From assembly GCF_004137255.1 (NCBI RefSeq), contig NZ_SDWT01000003.1:1-64000 (forward strand): a DNA stretch of 64,000 bases, given 5' to 3'. Positions 42,833 through 50,461 of the stretch are shown piece after piece (positions within the stretch are counted from its first letter, which is position 1; every line of letters begins with the position of its first letter). This DNA comes from Nocardioides oleivorans. Its GTDB lineage: Bacteria > Actinomycetota > Actinomycetes > Propionibacteriales > Nocardioidaceae. The translations under genes were made by a program, and so were the position numbers. The notes under the pieces are model-generated. The model saw only the letters and a list, made by a program, of their open reading frames with translations, did not search any database and was not told the DNA's origin.

Positions 42833-42939
42833 ACGTAGGCGAGCGTCAACGGACATTGGTGGCTGTCGAGGGCCTCCCACTGCTGACCTGCACGGGAGTC
42901 ATTGGTCAATGGTGATCGAGCTGGATACTCGGTGGCCCT

Positions 42940-42961
42940 CTTGCGGACTCTGTGCGGACTC
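42940..42961 (+). other. Integrase arm-type sites (left)
   Basis: TGCGGACTC twice, 11 bp apart (42942-42950, 42953-42961), 110 bp inside attL. The longer CTTGCGGACTC recurs inside the right end at 59064-59074. Confidence 0.65.
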
Positions 42962-43008
42962 ACGACCCACCTCGCCGGCCGCGGCAATAGCGGTCCGGAC
43001 ATGAAACA

Positions 43009-43032
43009 GCCCCGGTGCTGGAACACCGGGGC
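43009..43032. terminator. Hairpin before the leftmost phage gene
   Basis: GCCCCGGTG / CTGGAA / CACCGGGGC, a 9-bp stem 26 nt before ATG 43059. There is no U tract, so it may be a terminator, a promoter-proximal regulator or a phage DNA site. Confidence 0.45.
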
Positions 43033-43058
43033 CAAGGTCCCTCTGGAAAGGGCAAGCA

Positions 43059-43712
43059 ATGTCTGAGCAGAACGGTACTACAAGCGCGCCCGAACGCGCT
43101 ACCTATCCCGGACTCTTCGACCTCGTCATCGAGCGACGTCAAGCGGCTTGGGACGCAGGGCTCTACTACGACCCGTGGACCGACCTGACGCGTCGCACTG
43201 GCGTGAACCTCGAGTTCCGCAATGGCGGGCCGTATGAAGACTGGAAGGACCCGTGGGGTCTGACGAACTTCAACGACCTTGACGTCACTCTCAGGTTCGG
43301 CCTGACGGAGTGGCAGCTTCGATCGACGCTGGCGCACGAGCTCGTTCACCTCGACCGCGGGCCGCGGGCCGACCACACCTCGGAAGCGGTCGACGAGAAC
43401 CGCACCAACAGGCTGGCAGCGCAGCGCATGATCGACCCGGTGGTCTTCGACAAGATCATGGAGCTGGGCAACGGAAAGCCGAACCGCTGGGTGATCAACC
43501 ACGCGCTCGGAGTCGACCTCGGACTCTTCCGGCACTACCGAGGATGGAGGAAGACCTGCAAGGAGTCCACTGCCATGAAGGCGTTCGAGGCGTCCCGCAC
43601 GAAGACGCCGTGGCCCGCGCCCTGGGTCTACAAACTGGTCCAGAAGCACCCCGGTAACTGGCCCTACATGGAGAACGCAATCGCTGCGGCGGAAAGCGCG
43701 GCACGGGCATGA
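43059..43712 (+). CDS. ImmA/IrrE-like zinc metallopeptidase (phage)
   Basis: 217 residues. LAHELVHLD gives H93-E94-x2-H97, with a downstream Glu at 113 in VDENRTNRLAAQRMI, the ImmA/IrrE pattern. In other elements such proteases cut the phage or ICE repressor and so trigger excision. Here the gene is at the far end from the repressor, first of a four-gene rightward cluster. Its target could be the repressor or a host regulator. Confidence 0.78.
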   Translation: MSEQNGTTSAPERATYPGLFDLVIERRQAAWDAGLYYDPWTDLTRRTGVNLEFRNGGPYEDWKDPWGLTNFNDLDVTLRFGLTEWQLRSTLAHELVHLDRGPRADHTSEAVDENRTNRLAAQRMIDPVVFDKIMELGNGKPNRWVINHALGVDLGLFRHYRGWRKTCKESTAMKAFEASRTKTPWPAPWVYKLVQKHPGNWPYMENAIAAAESAARA

Positions 43713-44047
43713 GCCGGACGACGACAACCACGGTGTCGATCACCTGCCCGCACTGGTGCAGGATCGAGCCCCAGGCGCACGCCGACGACCTGTGGAACCA
43801 AGGCGGCGTGCTGGTGCATCACATGCCGGAGATCCGCATCAACGACGCGGGTGGCTTCGAGCAGGCGGGAAGCGACACGCTGCCGGCCGCGGAGTTCTCC
43901 ATCGGCATGACGTCGCTGTCCACGCCGGGGGGTCGTTTGCAGGGCTCCTCGGTGATCTACCTCGACGGGCACGAGGTGACCGTTGACCAAGCAGAGCAAA
44001 TCGCCGCGGCGCTGCTCGAGGTCATCGCGCTGGCGAAGGCGCCTTAG
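43709..44047 (+). CDS. Small phage protein, DUF6907-like
   Basis: 112 residues. CPHWCRIEPQAHADDLWNQGGVLVHH resembles the Cys/His start of DUF6907, common in Streptomyces and actinophages; the rest is a small beta domain ending in a helix (VTVDQAEQIAAALLEVIALAKAP). ATGA overlap with the metallopeptidase gene. Function unknown. Confidence 0.6.
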   Translation: MSRTTTTTVSITCPHWCRIEPQAHADDLWNQGGVLVHHMPEIRINDAGGFEQAGSDTLPAAEFSIGMTSLSTPGGRLQGSSVIYLDGHEVTVDQAEQIAAALLEVIALAKAP

Positions 44048-44167
44048 TAAGACGGCAGCGGCCGGGTGCTCTTGGGAAGCTCCTGGCCGCTGCCTATGGA
44101 ACCGCTGTTCGGGAGGAACGTCGGAACCGTGACCACATCATTGCAGTCCGATCTAAGGTGCGTATTC

Positions 44168-44530
44168 ATGACGGGGAAGTTGGCGGCACTCGTGCTGGCC
44201 GTGACCATGCTGACCGCGGCGCCGGCAGCCGCAGGCGATCCGTGGCCCGATGGGCTGCCGTGGTCGACGAGCCACATGGGGTCAGGCGCGAAGTGCGCCA
44301 GCGGGTGGGAGCAGCGACAGCTCGAGGTCGACCTCAGCCGTGCCGACGTCGAGGAGCTTCTCGACGGCCCAGGCCGCGCGTTCCCAGGCAAGCCGAACGA
44401 GCGTTACTACCGCCCGTGCAACCGTTCGTGGCACAAGGGGCAGGTCGTCATCATCTACAAGCGCGACCGCCTGTGGAACTCTTTCAAGGTCGTCACGCCC
44501 AGCTCGATCAACGAGGTGCCCTACGCCTGA
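44168..44530 (+). CDS. Secreted small phage protein
   Basis: 120 residues. Signal peptide MTGKLAALVLAVTMLTAAPAAA followed by a mature domain of about 98 residues with two cysteines (AKCASGW, RPCNRSW) and a Lys/Tyr-rich end. A prophage gene for an exported protein, away from the structural genes, suggests lysogenic conversion or superinfection exclusion; nothing in the sequence proves this. It does not look like an endolysin. Confidence 0.65.
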   Translation: MTGKLAALVLAVTMLTAAPAAAGDPWPDGLPWSTSHMGSGAKCASGWEQRQLEVDLSRADVEELLDGPGRAFPGKPNERYYRPCNRSWHKGQVVIIYKRDRLWNSFKVVTPSSINEVPYA

Positions 44531-44546
44531 GGGTAAGTTGCTGGAC

Positions 44547-44789
44547 ATGACCGACGAGCCTCAGATGTACATCAACGCACTCGCTGACGGCGGACCGATC
44601 CATGGCGGGTCGATCAACTTCGCAGCCCCGCCTCCCGGCGCCGGCGTTATGCGCGGAGCGGGTTTCCTCATCAACGTGGATGACACCCAGCACGAGTACA
44701 CGCTCCGCTTCTTGGATGGGCCCCCTTTTCAGAAGTGGGAGTACCGCGGCGTCACCGTTGAGATGCCCGCGGACATCGTCGACCGTTAG
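44547..44789 (+). CDS. Small phage protein of unknown function
   Basis: 80 residues from ATG 44547, 16 nt after the secreted protein stop. The sequence is beta-rich (INALADGGPIHGGSINF, QHEYTLRFLDGPPFQKWEYRGVTVEM). No family is recognised. Its stop overlaps that of the convergent sigma-like gene. Confidence 0.55.
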   Translation: MTDEPQMYINALADGGPIHGGSINFAAPPPGAGVMRGAGFLINVDDTQHEYTLRFLDGPPFQKWEYRGVTVEMPADIVDR

Positions 44790-45472
44790 GCCACTCGAGC
44801 TCTACGGCGACGAGCAGCGTTGCGCAGGCAGACGCGGCACAAGGTGTGATCCCGGGTCTTGCTCTGATATCCATGCTCGTCGAGGTCGTGACCGTAGGAG
44901 CACTTGCCGTCAGCTCGCTTGCGAGGGCCAACGGGGGTCTCCGGAGCCAGCCACAGCGCATTGATCTTGCGCCTGACCCGCATCAGTCGCGTAGTGAAAG
45001 TGGTGCGTGTCAGGCAGAGAGCTTCTGCCGCAGCGGCGTGGTTCCCAAATGCCGCCAAAGTGGCGATGACGTCGTACTCCTCGGCCGTGAGCGCACCCAG
45101 CACTTGTCCTAGGGCAACCCTCTCCTCTACCTGCTCGGAGAAGCTTCCAGAGCCGGCGACAGCACGCCAGTAGATAGCGAAGTGCGGGGCCCACTCGTCT
45201 CGCTCAAGCTTCCGGTAACTCAACTTGCCGTGGTGCCTCTGGACGTCGGTCGCTTCCTGGCTGATCGCTGTAAAGCCGATCTGCCCTAAATTCTCGGGAC
45301 GTTCGTCGCTGGCGTAGATCGCCTCGACGATCGCCATCCACGCAATGTCCTTGCGCTCGTCGTAGCCCAGCATCGGCGCCTTTGCCCGCGAGGCAGCGAT
45401 GCGTGCCGCCCTGTCGACGTCGGCCATCGTGAAGCCGTGGGCGAGTTCTGCGGTGTTGGCAACGAGGCTCAT
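44786..45472 (-). CDS. Sigma-factor-like phage regulator with C-terminal zinc ribbon
   Basis: 228 residues. An N-terminal helical part (YDERKDIAWMAIVEAIYAS...IGFTAISQEATDVQRHHGK) resembles sigma2; LGALTAEEYDVIATLAAFGNHAAAAEALCLTRTTFTTRLMRVRRKINALW is a sigma4-like HTH. A C-terminal zinc-finger motif CSYGHDL...[18 protein letters not shown] is common in actinophage DNA-binding proteins. ATGA overlap with the tail gene, so it is the last gene of the structural operon. A late-gene regulator is the obvious guess. Confidence 0.65.
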   Translation of the reverse strand: MSLVANTAELAHGFTMADVDRAARIAASRAKAPMLGYDERKDIAWMAIVEAIYASDERPENLGQIGFTAISQEATDVQRHHGKLSYRKLERDEWAPHFAIYWRAVAGSGSFSEQVEERVALGQVLGALTAEEYDVIATLAAFGNHAAAAEALCLTRTTFTTRLMRVRRKINALWLAPETPVGPRKRADGKCSYGHDLDEHGYQSKTRDHTLCRVCLRNAARRRRARVA

Positions 45473-47148
45473 GCGCTCACCACGGCCACGGCCGGCTGCT
45501 GCTGTGGAATCGGGATAGTGGCGGATCGGGAGTAGCCGACGGTCACAAGCCATCCTTCCGGTGTGATGTCGTGTGCGATCGAGGTCACCCGCTGGTTCTC
45601 GTCGACGGCCTTGGCTGTGTTCTTGACGCGGTGCAGGTCGTAGAGATCCACGAACGCGCGGGCAACCCGGTGTGCGTCCGTCCTGATGGGGAGCACGACA
45701 GAGTTGGGCGTGATCTTGGGCGTGGCATTGGCGGCAAACACGGCGGCGGCGATGGTGTTGAGCCCACCTCGGTTCAAGAAGGTGGTGGCCAGCATCGTGA
45801 AGTCGCGGTGCCTGCGGCCCCAGGTGGTGATCGAGTTCACGGAGACCCGCGTCTCGGTGAGGTCTTCCTGCATCTGGTTGTCGGTGTAGCTCCAGTTCAG
45901 GAGCTTGATCGCCAGCGAGTTGATGACGCGGCCTACGTCGAACGAGAGGTCGACACTGGAGTACATGGATTCGTCGATGGTGACCGCGGTGCCGGCGAGC
46001 GTGGAGCGGACGCGGAGGACGCCAAGGCGGTCGATCCACGCGTAGCCCGACACGCTGTCTCGCGTCAGGGCCACTTGGTCGGCCGCTGAGGCGTTGTCGT
46101 TGATCGCTCGGTAGGTGGCGGTTGCGACGTGACCCGCGATTTCATCGCAGTCCCAAGGCACGGGCATGGCGTCGGTGATGCCCGATCCCTCGAGCACCCA
46201 AGGCAGCAGGTTCACTGCGTCAACGCTGTAGCGCCGCTGGATGGCGCTGAGGGCCTGCATGGCGTCGACCGCGGTGAGCTCGATCTTGCAGTGCAGAGGG
46301 TCGGTGGGCTTCCTGCGGGGCACGTCGTAGGACACGTCAGCGGTCTGGACGGTGCCGGTGAAGATGGGTTCGAACGTTCCTGATGTCGCCCCGTTGAGTG
46401 CGGTGAGGCGGACCTTGCGACCGGGGCGCAGGGTTGCCGTCGTGGACGGGTCGAGCGCCGAGTTGCGAATCGTGGCCGTGAGGGTGCCCAGGTCGAACTC
46501 TTCTCGCCGCACCTGGATGGCGTTGTAGGTGCTGCTCAGCACGTTCGTCCAGAGCACGTTGGGCGCTGCGGCATTGGCCAGCATCGAGGCATCAGAGAGT
46601 GAGCCGCTCTGCGAAGAGAAGACGCGCACGTTGCGGACGGCGAAGGCCGATCCAGTGGATGGGTAGGGGTGGGTGAAGTCGGCCTTGGTGACCTGGAATG
46701 TGAGCGCGCCGAACACCGCGCCGGCGGGGACGGTGCGAGCCGCAGTCCAGTAGTTGGTGCTGGGGATGGTGATGTTGTCCTGCGGGGCGGAAGGCGTCGT
46801 GGAGTGGCCGACTCCGTTGATGTCGAACCACCAGAACTGGACGACGTAACCCGCCACGGGTGCATCTACGAGATCCCACTGTGCGCGGAGCTGCTCGCCG
46901 CCAGTGACCTTGAACATGGCCGACACGAACAGGTTGGTCGTGCCGCCGACGGTGATGTACTGGAGGGCGGGGTTGCCGCCGTAGAGCGCGTAGTTGATGC
47001 GAGAGCCGCCCGTGGTGGACAGCCACCCCCACGCCCCAAGCGTGCCGGAGGGATTGGCGATCCTGTTGACGTACTCGCCCGCGGTCGGGTCGCGCTCGAC
47101 CTCGAGCTTGATCCTCGTCATGGGATCAAACATCAGTTGGTTCGTCAT
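45469..47148 (-). CDS. Tail hub/minor tail protein
   Basis: 559 residues. After an N-terminal tail-hub segment (LMFDPMTRIKLEVERD), residues of about 25-180 form a carbohydrate-binding-like jelly roll (NRIANPSG...GGTTNLFVSAMFKVTGGEQL), then a beta-rich region (VQVRREEFDLGTLTATI...LRPGRKVRLTAL) and a C-terminal part like the Gp37-type tail proteins. Position after the tape measure fits. It probably provides both the distal tail and receptor binding, as no other fibre gene follows. Confidence 0.75.
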   Translation of the reverse strand: MTNQLMFDPMTRIKLEVERDPTAGEYVNRIANPSGTLGAWGWLSTTGGSRINYALYGGNPALQYITVGGTTNLFVSAMFKVTGGEQLRAQWDLVDAPVAGYVVQFWWFDINGVGHSTTPSAPQDNITIPSTNYWTAARTVPAGAVFGALTFQVTKADFTHPYPSTGSAFAVRNVRVFSSQSGSLSDASMLANAAAPNVLWTNVLSSTYNAIQVRREEFDLGTLTATIRNSALDPSTTATLRPGRKVRLTALNGATSGTFEPIFTGTVQTADVSYDVPRRKPTDPLHCKIELTAVDAMQALSAIQRRYSVDAVNLLPWVLEGSGITDAMPVPWDCDEIAGHVATATYRAINDNASAADQVALTRDSVSGYAWIDRLGVLRVRSTLAGTAVTIDESMYSSVDLSFDVGRVINSLAIKLLNWSYTDNQMQEDLTETRVSVNSITTWGRRHRDFTMLATTFLNRGGLNTIAAAVFAANATPKITPNSVVLPIRTDAHRVARAFVDLYDLHRVKNTAKAVDENQRVTSIAHDITPEGWLVTVGYSRSATIPIPQQQPAVAVVSA

Positions 47149-48275
47149 GCGAGCCGCCGCCCGCCGCTCTGGAAGTAAGCCTCGAGAGTCCTCTGAATCT
47201 CGCGGCCGGTCTCGGCAGGGTTGGCCGTGACGGGCACGCTGACGGTCATGTTGATGACGGTCGTGGGACCCATGCCGTAGCGGCCATTGAGAGGCACGAC
47301 GGCCTCGGGTCCGGCCTCGCCGATCACGGCGAGCGTGGGCCGCGTGACGATGCCGCCGTTGGCCAGGTATGGGATGTTCGGAGTGGTGATGGAGAAGGAG
47401 TCAGGCAGCCCGGGGATCTTGTCGGGGATGTCGACGGAGAAGCTCAGGTTGTTCCACCAGCCGATCATGCGGTTGATGACGCCCTTGAACGAGTTGCCGA
47501 GGCCGTCCCACATGCCCGACGCGGCCGAGGTGATCTTGCCGCCCAGGCCGGTGATGGTGTCGATCATCGAGTGCAGCTTGCCCAGCACGCCGCCGCCCTG
47601 TGCCGAGTAGGACCCGACGATGTCGGAGACCTTGTCGCGAATGGCGTTGAACTTCTCGTTCAGCGTGGTGATGGCGTTGCGGATGGCGGGACCAGCAGTG
47701 CCGGTGAACCAGTCGACCACCTTCCCGATGACCGCCTGCACCTTGTCCCACACCGCGTTGACGATGTTCCGGAAGGTCTCGTTCTTCTTGTAGAGGAGCA
47801 CGAAGCCAGCGGCGAGAAGCGCAGCGCCGGCGATGATGAGCCCGATGGGTCCAAGGGCGAATCGGATGGCTACGCCCAGTGCCCGCTTCGCCGCCGCAAG
47901 TCCGTTGGTGGCGACCGTCGCCGCCTTCTGTAGTCCCGGGATCTTCTCCGTGGCCAGGTTGAGCAGGTCCGAGGCACCCGTGACACCCATGATCGCGGCC
48001 GAGGCGGTCTCCATCTTGGCCGCTGTGCCCTCGGAGATGAGCCCTGTGGCCTCGAGCGCGCCGGCAAGGTCTCCGAGGCCACCTGCGGCCTGCGACGAAG
48101 CCGAGGCGGTGGCGTCTGCGCCAGCCGCGGCGGTCGAGAATGCGCTGTCGATCCGGTCACCCGACGTCCTGGCCTGAGCTGCCGCCGAGTCCATGGCCGT
48201 TTCGGCCTGCGACAGGCTCGAACGCAGGTCGGAGGTGTCGGCCAGGAAGGCGATCTTCACCGGTCGGGCTGCCAT
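47145..48275 (-). CDS. Tape measure protein (very short)
   Basis: 376 residues. Ala/Ser-rich helices at the N-terminus, a hydrophobic segment at about 145-165 (FALGPIGLIIAGAALLAAGFVLLY), a helical region, then the typical C-terminal NIPYLANGGIVTRPTLAVIGEAGPEAVVPL. At about 1.5 angstrom per residue this implies a tail near 55 nm, short for a siphovirus. It follows the G/T chaperone genes as usual. Confidence 0.9.
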   Translation of the reverse strand: MAARPVKIAFLADTSDLRSSLSQAETAMDSAAAQARTSGDRIDSAFSTAAAGADATASASSQAAGGLGDLAGALEATGLISEGTAAKMETASAAIMGVTGASDLLNLATEKIPGLQKAATVATNGLAAAKRALGVAIRFALGPIGLIIAGAALLAAGFVLLYKKNETFRNIVNAVWDKVQAVIGKVVDWFTGTAGPAIRNAITTLNEKFNAIRDKVSDIVGSYSAQGGGVLGKLHSMIDTITGLGGKITSAASGMWDGLGNSFKGVINRMIGWWNNLSFSVDIPDKIPGLPDSFSITTPNIPYLANGGIVTRPTLAVIGEAGPEAVVPLNGRYGMGPTTVINMTVSVPVTANPAETGREIQRTLEAYFQSGGRRLA

Positions 48276-48278
48276 GGA

Positions 48279-48425
48279 CTACTCCTTCATCTGCTCTTTG
48301 ATCCGCTGCGACGCTGGTCCGTAGGCGTCTCGTTCGGCCCTGCTCATTAGGTCCCACTCGGACGGCCGAACGCCCGTCTTCATGACGAACTCCGCCTTCT
48401 CCTCGAAGGTCAGGCGGACGGCTCT
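48279..48425 (-). CDS. Tail assembly chaperone T part, read by -1 frameshift
   Basis: The frame starting at the slippery site encodes about 48 residues (RAVRLTFEEKAEFVMKTGVR...) and stops 3 nt before the tape measure ATG. It has no good own start, and it is joined to the upstream chaperone by the -1 shift at 48425-48431. The product is the GT fusion of siphoviruses. No database family was checked. Confidence 0.85.
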   Translation of the reverse strand, partial: RAVRLTFEEKAEFVMKTGVRPSEWDLMSRAERDAYGPASQRIKEQMKE

Positions 48426-48700
48426 TTTCCCGCGTCGTCCTCGTCGTCGTCCTCGCTGAAGTAGCCCTGGGTCTCGGCGATCGTGAGCGCCTGGACCGCC
48501 TTGTAGGCGTCGGGATCGTTCATGTTCTGGCGACGCTTGTCGACGAAGATCAGCGCGCGGAGGAAGGTGAACGGATCCGGGTTCTCGGCGTTCTCCTGGG
48601 CGTCGACCCCGAGAGCGGTGATCTTGCGCCCGAAGTGGGCAGCGATGGCGATCTCGTCGAAGCCGGTCAGGCTCTCGAACATGTCGTTGGCAGTGCTCAT
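48410..48700 (-). CDS. Tail assembly chaperone G
   Basis: 96 residues in the zero frame, from ATG 48700 (ATGA overlap with the preceding gene). Start MSTANDMFESLTGFDEIAIAAHFG; acidic end FSEDDDEDDAGKE. Zero-frame product of the G/GT pair that loads the tape measure. Most ribosomes should end at 48410; some shift at 48425. Confidence 0.85.
   Translation of the reverse strand: MSTANDMFESLTGFDEIAIAAHFGRKITALGVDAQENAENPDPFTFLRALIFVDKRRQNMNDPDAYKAVQALTIAETQGYFSEDDDEDDAGKEPSA
48425..48431 (-). promoter_or_regulatory. -1 ribosomal slippery site G GGA AAA
   Basis: In the zero frame the codons are GCG GGA AAA GAG, so the heptamer has the canonical X XXY YYZ form. It lies 5 codons before the zero-frame stop, within the G chaperone. 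The -1 frame continues open to 48279. Confidence 0.85.
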
Positions 48701-49071
48701 AGCAGTCCGTTCCTCTTGGCGATCTCTTCCCATCCCTGCTCGAGCAGCTCTGGCGCGCGCTGTTCCATCACGGCGTCGGTCTGCTCGATGGTTCGAGATG
48801 GCTTGATGTTTCGGCGGGGCCAGCCATAGATCTGTGGGCCGGCGTACTGGACTCGAGCCCTGCCCGCGGTGACGATGGCCCGACCCTTGGCGCGGTTGCC
48901 GCGCACTGAGTCGTGGAGCTTTCGAGTGGCGCCCTTGCGGATGAACCCCTGCATGACGTCGGCACCCTCGGCGGCCACCGCACCCATGGCGTCCTTGAGC
49001 TCCTCGACGTCAACGCCGGCCTTCTCGAACGCCCTGGTGGTCTCGTTCAGTCCGGCGACGTGGACGCCCAT
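48697..49071 (-). CDS. HK97 gp10-like head-tail/tail completion protein
   Basis: 124 residues. VHVAGLNETTRAFEKAGVDVEELKDAMGAVAAEGADVMQGFIRKGATRKLHDSVRGNRAKGRAIVTAGRARVQYAGPQIYGWPRRNIKP follows the gp10-like pattern, with the conserved YAGPQIYGWP turn. Joins head to tail. Confidence 0.75.
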   Translation of the reverse strand: MGVHVAGLNETTRAFEKAGVDVEELKDAMGAVAAEGADVMQGFIRKGATRKLHDSVRGNRAKGRAIVTAGRARVQYAGPQIYGWPRRNIKPSRTIEQTDAVMEQRAPELLEQGWEEIAKRNGLL

Positions 49072-49232
49072 CAGGAGACCTCGTGCTTCTTCCCGTCGAT
49101 GGTGTGCGCGCCGGGGGTGTCGAATACGTAGACGCCGCCAGTCACGGTCACGCGGCTGCCGTCAGGGCGCTCGACCTCGGTGCGCTCGGGCACCTCGATC
49201 TCCTGGCCGACCTCACGCTTCGGCGCGGTCAT
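49071..49232 (-). CDS. Small tail-region protein
   Basis: 53 residues from ATG 49232, overlapping the tail tube gene stop (TGATG). Beta-type sequence EVERPDGSRVTVTGGVYVFDTPGAHTIDG. Unknown; the position suggests a tail or neck accessory. Confidence 0.6.
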   Translation of the reverse strand: MTAPKREVGQEIEVPERTEVERPDGSRVTVTGGVYVFDTPGAHTIDGKKHEVS

Positions 49233-49660
49233 CAGAACGACCCCGTGGTCAGCTCGGTGGGCTTGGCTGCGAAGACCCAGCGGCACTCGAACGTCTGCTT
49301 GGCGGTCGTCGACGAGTTGGCGGCGCCACCGATCAGGTCGCCGTCGGGCATGATCACCGTGACGTTGCCGGAGTAGTGCGGCTCCGAGGTGCTGGCGGTG
49401 GTGTTGCCGTAGGGGTTGACCTTAACGGCGACCGAGGTGCCGGGGTTGTCCCAGAGGTAGCGCCACAGCGATCCGGTGGCGAGATCCTGCGCGGCGATGA
49501 ACCGCAGGAACCACTCACGCGAGCCACCAGCCGCGGCGTCGGTGTACGAGGTGAAGTCAGAGTCTGCGGGGTCGGATCCGACCGCGCACTCGCTGACGGA
49601 CGAGGTGTACTCGGTACTCCCCACCTTGACCTTGAGGAAGCGCGTCCCCAGATGTGCCAT
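49232..49660 (-). CDS. Major tail tube protein
   Basis: 142 residues. GTRFLKVKVGSTEYTSSVSECAVGSDPADSDFTSYTDAAAGGSREWFLRFIAAQDLATGSLWRYLWDNPGTSVAVKVNPYG is the typical small siphovirus tail tube. It lies between the neck and chaperone genes, as expected. Confidence 0.8.
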   Translation of the reverse strand: MAHLGTRFLKVKVGSTEYTSSVSECAVGSDPADSDFTSYTDAAAGGSREWFLRFIAAQDLATGSLWRYLWDNPGTSVAVKVNPYGNTTASTSEPHYSGNVTVIMPDGDLIGGAANSSTTAKQTFECRWVFAAKPTELTTGSF

Positions 49661-49675
49661 GTCCTTCTCCTGTGT

Positions 49676-50020
49676 CTAAGCGGCGCGAGCGCCTTCGATG
49701 ATGAGTCCGTTGGTGCTGCCCCCGCCGCCGAGGACGAGGTCAGCGGGTACGACGTTGGTGATGACCAGCTCGGTGGAGATGGCTCCGAGCAGGTCGTCGA
49801 GGCGGTCGGCCAACCACTGCTCCGCAGTCCTCACGTCCTGTGGGAGCGCGAACCACACCTGCCATGTGTCGATCCAGCCGAGGCCGGAGTCGTCGCGGGC
49901 GCGGCCGTTCCACTTCACGAAGCCCGTGTACGCCTGGAGCGTCTGGCGGTACTCGGGGTAGATCGTGACGTCGAGACTGCCGGTCGCAGCCGCTGCGATG
50001 TCGTCGCGGGCGGTGAACAT
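49676..50020 (-). CDS. Head-tail connector/tail terminator-like protein
   Basis: 114 residues. IYPEYRQTLQAYTGFVKWNGR...WQVWFALPQDVRTAEQWLADRLDDLLGAISTELVITNVVPADLV has the pattern of tail-terminator proteins. The ATG overlaps the stop of the upstream gene by 1 base. Confidence 0.65.
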   Translation of the reverse strand: MFTARDDIAAAATGSLDVTIYPEYRQTLQAYTGFVKWNGRARDDSGLGWIDTWQVWFALPQDVRTAEQWLADRLDDLLGAISTELVITNVVPADLVLGGGGSTNGLIIEGARAA

Positions 50021-50349
50021 CAGGCCACCGGCCTGCGGCGGTACGGCGCCTCGAGCCGGCGCACCTCAGCGTCGAGGCCGCCCACCCGCGTGCTGATGCC
50101 AGTGGTGTCAGAGAGCTCGACCTGGAGCCCCAAGGCCAAGGGCCGGATGGTCAGCGTGTGAGCCACCCGTCGGCACAGGGCCTCGACGAGGTCGGCGGTG
50201 TATCCGTCCTCGGGCACCTTGACGGCCTTGAGCTGCGCAGCGGTCTCAGCGTCAAGGGCGGTGAGGATCGCGCCTTCGTTGCTGGTGGGCAACCCGGCGC
50301 TGTTGAGGTAGTCCAGCACTTCAGGGAGGCCGGGTGCGGGGACTGGCAT
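50020..50349 (-). CDS. Head-tail adaptor-like protein
   Basis: 109 residues, helical start LPEVLDYLNSAGLPTSNEGAILTALDAETAAQLKAVKVP, then SD-type beta part. The position right after the capsid gene fits a gp6-like adaptor. Weak sequence evidence. Confidence 0.6.
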   Translation of the reverse strand: MPVPAPGLPEVLDYLNSAGLPTSNEGAILTALDAETAAQLKAVKVPEDGYTADLVEALCRRVAHTLTIRPLALGLQVELSDTTGISTRVGGLDAEVRRLEAPYRRRPVA

Positions 50350-50365
50350 GCTGGACTCCTCTCGG

Positions 50366-50461
50366 CTACTTCTTCTTGGTGGGCTTCTTCGGCTCCGGCT
50401 TGGGCGGCTTCACGTCTTCGCGAAACCGCTCGCGCCGGTCACCCTTGGCGGGGCTGGCCAT
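50366..50461 (-). CDS. Tiny basic phage protein
   Basis: 31 residues (ASPAKGDRRERFREDVKPPKPEPKKPTKKK), starting inside the capsid stop (TGATG). Lys/Pro-rich; may be a head decoration or DNA-associated peptide. Conserved position between capsid and adaptor. Confidence 0.55.
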   Translation of the reverse strand: MASPAKGDRRERFREDVKPPKPEPKKPTKKK

